Made by a program: the position numbers and the translations under genes | Shown here: piece after piece, positions 59,590-64,000 of the stretch | How positions within the stretch are numbered: the first letter of the stretch is position 1 | How the letters are laid out: each line of letters begins with the position of its first letter | Source: Dama dama | Taxonomy: Eukaryota > Chordata > Mammalia > Artiodactyla > Cervidae | Assembly (NCBI RefSeq): GCF_033118175.1 | Contig: NC_083714.1 | Coordinates: 14,942,001 to 15,006,000 of the forward strand | DNA: 64,000 nt | Direction: 5' to 3' | The notes under the pieces: model-generated | The model's database searches: none | Seen by the model: the letters and a program-made list of their open reading frames with translations, nothing else | Told to the model about the DNA's origin: nothing

Positions 59590-60904
59590 CTACAGAGAAA
59601 GCAGAGACACTGATTTGATATTTGATGGTCTTGTGACAATGAACTTCATACATCATCTTAAGTCCCCAGGGATCTCCTTTTTCTCAAAATACCAGGCTCA
59701 TAGTCTGCACCACAGCCTCTGGAGAGTAAAAGATACACAGAGTGCCATTTTCTTTTCATGTTGCATATGTGGTATTTTGTTTCCATCTTATCAAGAGTAA
59801 CTTCAAGACCATGTCAAATGGAATGTTACCCTCTGAATAAAAGTCAGCAAGTAGATAGCCCTGTAAATGTCACCTTTCCTCAGAGCTTCATAGATGGAGT
59901 GTTGCTAACTCAACTCTGGGGTCAAGGGTGTAGGCCAAGGAAGATAAGAAAGATCTTCCACAGCTTGAGGTAGACTGACTCTGTGGCTGACCAAGATGTG
60001 AAGTCCCTCTCTCCAGCTTCATGAGTTTTGAAGGAAGGAGACCAGGTTTTAACTACTCTGGACCCACTCAAAATTGGACCTTTTCCTAAAAGTGTACCAA
60101 AAACCTAGTAGTGGCCCAAAATACCATCCTTTCCTGAAGAAAAGGGAGGGGAAACCTGTCCTGACCACTTAACATTTAATCAAGAGCAATGGGCCCCTGT
60201 AGGCATGAGGCTCTGTTGGGAAATTCATGTTCCCAGGATCTTTCCTGCCCTCTTGTGTCCTATGTGTTGCTGCTTCTCCATAGTAGAGAGACAGTCCCCC
60301 CAACTCCTTTCTGCATAAACAAATGAGGGTCCTTGGGAAAGTATGCTGCTCCCTGCAGTCTCCCTACTTCTCAGCTTTCCTAATTACATTTGATAATTAG
60401 TCCAGCACACCAGGGAAACCCCAGGAGAAATCATAGAGTCAAAACATTCTTATCCCAATCCTTAGCTTGAAAGTGTTCAAAGCTTCTAATTGTTTTAAGC
60501 TACCCATTCAAGCTGCCTTCAATGGTTTTCCAAAGGCACAGTGCTCACAAACTAACAACAGCTTGCTGGGTGCAGAGAGCAATATGTTACATTTGAAAAA
60601 TGTTTATATTAATAACATCATTCCCCACCCAGGGTCTATTCAATCCCTGTTCCCCCAGCCAAGATGATTGCAAGCCTTACACAAAGCAAGAGATGCTTAA
60701 AGATTATCCCCATTGTCTCAGCCTCCCAATCACCCAAAGGATGCCAAGAAAAGAGAGGGAGACTTGGAGCACTGCCAAGTTTGCTCCTATTAAGCCTCTT
60801 CCCACCCTGGGTCTTGACCTCATCAAATAGGCCACCATCCTTCTTCAGCCCACTCATCCTCACCCATTCATTCCACAATCATGTAATGACAAACAGAGCT
60901 ACCA

Positions 60905-61055
60905 CTAATTGAATGCTTACTCTGAACAGGCACTCTGCTAAGTACTTCCAAATCTGTCATCCCATTTTACTCTCACAACAAATCCAAGCGGTCGATGTTA
61001 TTGCCATCACTATGTTACAGATGAGAAAATTGAGGTCCAGAGACAATAAGTAAAT
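60905..61055 (-). repeat. MIR SINE
   Basis: CATCCCATTTTACTCTCACA, ATGTTACAGATGAGAAAATT and GAGGTCCAGAGACAATAAGT: antisense MIR. Confidence 0.82.
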
Positions 61056-61124
61056 GAGTCAGGTAGAACGTGATGAGGTCACGTAAGTACAGATTGATGT
61101 GACCCTAACCTGTGCTTTTAGCCA

Positions 61125-61215
61125 CTCAGTAATAAAAGCACTTACACATGGTTCAGGCATTGGGGAGACAAAGATGAGTAAGACTTAGGCCACAGACTTC
61201 ATGGAGCTCATAATC
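61125..61215 (-). repeat. L2-like fragment
   Basis: TTGGGGAGACAAAGATGAGT and TCATGGAGCTCATAATCTGA resemble antisense L2. Confidence 0.55.
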
Positions 61216-61370
61216 TGATGGATGAGATACACTGAAATAGAGTATTTCAATATTGTGTCAGGAGTGCTAGGAGTATTTGCAGGTGCCATAAGAGCTATTT
61301 AGTACCACATCCAAGTGACCCAGTCACTAGCTGGCATGTTAGTTCAAAGCAGCCTGCATATTTTCCTGGA

Positions 61371-61587
61371 GGGTTTCCAAGGTGGCTCAGTGGTAAAGAA
61401 TCTGCCTGCCAATGCAGAAGGCGCAAGAGACATGGGTTTGATCCCTGGGTCAGGAAGATCCCCTGGAGGAGGAAATGGCAACCCACTCGAGTATTCTTGC
61501 CTGGAAAATCCCATGGACAGAGGAGCCTGGCAAGCTACAGTCCATAGGGTCACAGAGTCAGATATGACTGAGAGAACACACACACAT
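61371..61587 (+). mobile_element. Bov-tA SINE
   Basis: GGGTTTCCAAGGTGGCTCAG to ATATGACTGAGAGAACACAC, with a 7-bp insertion (GGCGCAAG region) in the head. CA-rich tail. Confidence 0.95.
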
Positions 61588-63284
61588 ATTGCCCTGGTAG
61601 TGGAGACAATGATAGAGGCTATACACAGCGCTTCGAACCCTTTCACAGACTCCCACGAACATCTTGGACCAACAAAATTTGGAGCCCCTAACCTTGACAC
61701 ATTGTATGTCTCTGAATTATTTATGTCCCTGCTGCCTCTTGACCTTGAAGATCTCTGCCACACTCTGTACCTGGGGTTGCCCCTGACTGGCTTCATTTAG
61801 TTGTGGTCATGAGTGAGGGAAGCCTCTCCCTTGGGTACCCCTCCATTCATGGTCTCTAGCATGTAGCACTCTGTTTCAAAACCTGCTTGTATTTTCATGA
61901 GTACTCACCTATTCCTTCCCATTAAATCACAGGTCCCCTGACTGTAAAGACCAAATTTAATTCCTCCCTCTGGATCTTCCCATGGTTTCTGCCTCAATTG
62001 AATGTACAGAAAATAAGAAGGAGGCTTTGTAAGGGTACAGAAAGGCAGAAAAGTAGAAACAAGAAATCAATAGTGACAGACAATGCGACCTAGCATTCAA
62101 AGGTTTTGACAGGTAACAGAAATACATAAATTTAGGAATAAGAAAGGACTAATGACTGTGAATTAAGAAGTTATTCTTTGTATCACTATGCCAATTACTT
62201 TGAAGACAGATGAAATGAATCATTTTTAAAGGAAAACACAAATAAAGAAATTAGCAAAAAAGAAATGGAAAACCTCAACCAACTACTAGTCATAAAAAGA
62301 ATTTAGTAAATACTTCAAACGGCAACCCTTCCCCCAAAGGTACCAGACCATTCATTTTGGAGGTACTTGTGAAAATCACTTCCCCAGAAGAAAACCCAAA
62401 AGCTCAAAGGCAGCCATTGTGGTGACATGCCATGCTATCCTATTGTAGAACAACAAAGCCTTCATAGATTGCTCTGGGGGTTGCTGTTAAAATGACCCAC
62501 CCTTCTCCAACTCCAAGCCTCTCTGCCCCCACCCAGGCTTTGGGAAAAGCCTTTGGATAACCTCTTCTCTGGGGAGCTTCTAAGAAAGGCAAAGCCCCTA
62601 TGCTTCTGACAAACTCACAATGGTGTGACTGGCTTCAAACACATTTATTTTGCAATCCAGCTGTTCAGCATCAGGTTTCTTGTGTGATCCCACCCCACAT
62701 TTTACTGGCTCCCGAATGTAGACAAATTCACAGGGTGCATGTGGATACTCAGCTTTCCCAAATGCCTTGGATACTGAGACACAACAACCCTTCCCTGCTT
62801 TGTTACAGAGTTGGGAAAACAGAAATCCCTCCATGTTAAATATGAGGAACCCAAAACATAGAATGTCAAAGTGGCTGAAGGATACCCAGATGGATCATAG
62901 CAGAGTTGAGACTAGCACTCAGGTATCCTGATTCAATTCAGGACAAAACAATTCAATTGCCTGAGAGGACATGCCCTCCTAAGCCCTGATTTCAAAGGTT
63001 TGTATATAGGCCGGAGAGTCACCTTTTGTCCTCATCAATGCCCGATATACATTAGAATGTTTTAGTGGATTGAAGAAACAAAACATCTTCATGGATCACA
63101 TTTTTAATCTATGGATAAGAAAACTCCTATTCATTGCCATAACTGGTAACTGAGTATGCAGTGGAGAAGGATAGGAGGAGGAAGAGAACAAAGAGGAAGA
63201 AGGAAAAAAAGGAGAGGAATGGAGTGTAAGAAATAATTTCCAAATGAAACTCACACTCATATCTGCTTTTTAAAATTTCATTCA

Positions 63285-63558
63285 GGGGCTTCCCTGGTGG
63301 CTCAGTGGTAAAGAATTTGCCTGCAATGCAAGGGACATGGGTTTGATCCCTGGTCTGGGAAGATCCCACATGCCTCAGAGCAACTAAACCCACACACCAC
63401 AATTACTGAGCCTGTGCTCTAGAGCCTGTGCTCCGCAACAACAAAAGCCACCGCAATGAGAAGCCTGAGCACTGAAACTAGAGAGTAGCCCCTGCTCGCT
63501 GCAGCTAAAGAAAAGCCTGAGCAGCAGTGAAGACCCAGCACAGCCAAAAAAAAAAAAT
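63285..63558 (+). mobile_element. CHR-type SINE
   Basis: GGGGCTTCCCTGGTGGCTCA, GGTCTGGGAAGATCCCACAT, CCGCAACAACAAAAGCCACC and an A-rich tail after CAGCACAGCC. Same family as the copy at 8,855. Confidence 0.94.
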
Positions 63559-64000
63559 TCTGTTTGGTTAACATAATACAAATACACTTTAGGTTGTATT
63601 GCAAATATATAATTTTGCAAGCCAGTTTTTTTGTAATAAAATTTCTGTTGTGAAGGGGCAATTAAAGTGATAAAAATAATAATCATATGATACCACTTAG
63701 CATCCTCAGAGATCAAGGGTCTTGCTGACATCAGCTTTTGTTTGAAACACACTTGGGTATTTAAGTCAGAGAAGGGAACACAAAAGCATGACACCTGTCT
63801 GTGTAATTAATCAACTGCCAGCACAAAATCAATAAAATCAATCAACTCCTATTAACATTAAACCATTCCCTGTTCTTCCTTAAAAAAAAAAAACCCAGCA
63901 TGAATTGGGGGAAGGGAGGCTAGCTTGGTTGTGCATTAGCACGAACAATAGACTATATGGACCATCCAGTGGCTTCTATGTCGAAGTACAAATGGGGAAA

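Larger units (their letters stand above)
59590..64000 (-). other. DCX: DCX intron, 3' part only (runs off the right edge)
   Basis: The 3' end of the intron preceding the exon at 59,487-59,589. It contains a MIR (60,905-61,055), an L2 fragment, a Bov-tA (61,371-61,587) and a CHR SINE (63,285-63,558). I looked for the preceding coding exon, whose product should end in TLDGKQ, and did not find it, so it lies outside the window. The remaining sequence shows nothing I can name. Confidence 0.8.

Noticed and set aside
61315..61800. 161-codon open frame
   Set aside because: Its central part is the usual read-through of a Bov-tA SINE (ENPMDRGAWQATVHRV), seen in many copies here. It is not a gene.

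Overview
The window is mammalian chromosomal DNA from a ruminant, most likely a bovid. It is full of ruminant SINEs: tRNA-Glu/BovB-derived Bov-tA and BOV-A2 copies and CHR-type SINEs. It also carries bovine-type L1 tails and older mammalian repeats (MIR, L2, L1M, hAT and Tigger-type DNA transposons, one MLT1 LTR). I found no prokaryotic genes, CRISPR array, tRNA or rRNA gene.

The only protein-coding gene I can support is the 3' part of DCX (doublecortin, a neuronal microtubule-binding protein, X-linked in mammals), on the minus strand. Four consecutive coding exons are read from right to left: 59589-59487 (end of the second doublecortin domain), 57508-57371 and 42678-42584 (Ser/Pro-rich tail), and 31332-31276 (the last 18 residues and TGA). 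All splice sites are GT-AG and the phases are 0, 1, 1, 0. Together they encode 130 residues, 236-365 of the longer isoform. The upstream exons lie past the right edge. The exon ending at 57371 has two in-frame donors 15 nt apart, which explains the five-residue difference between the 360- and 365-residue forms.

Layout: 1 to about 22,750 is intergenic and repeat-dense. About 22,750-31,275 is read as the long DCX 3'UTR. It is repeat-poor except for a MIR, a bovine L1 tail, a SINE and microsatellites; its end is inferred from a poly(A) signal at 22,773-22,778. From 31,333 to 64,000 are DCX introns, filled with L1, L2, MIR, SINE, hAT and MLT1 fragments.

The most instructive non-coding structures are an inverted ('twin-primed') L1 inserted into a Bov-tA with a perfect 16-bp target duplication (21,272-21,883), an L1 holding both a Tigger-type element and a SINE (14,155-15,560), two perfect palindromes of 30 and 28 bp within dinucleotide repeats, and several candidate 3'UTR regulatory sites. 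I did not find an undescribed multi-gene system. Repeat family names come from memory of consensus sequences and their edges are approximate.
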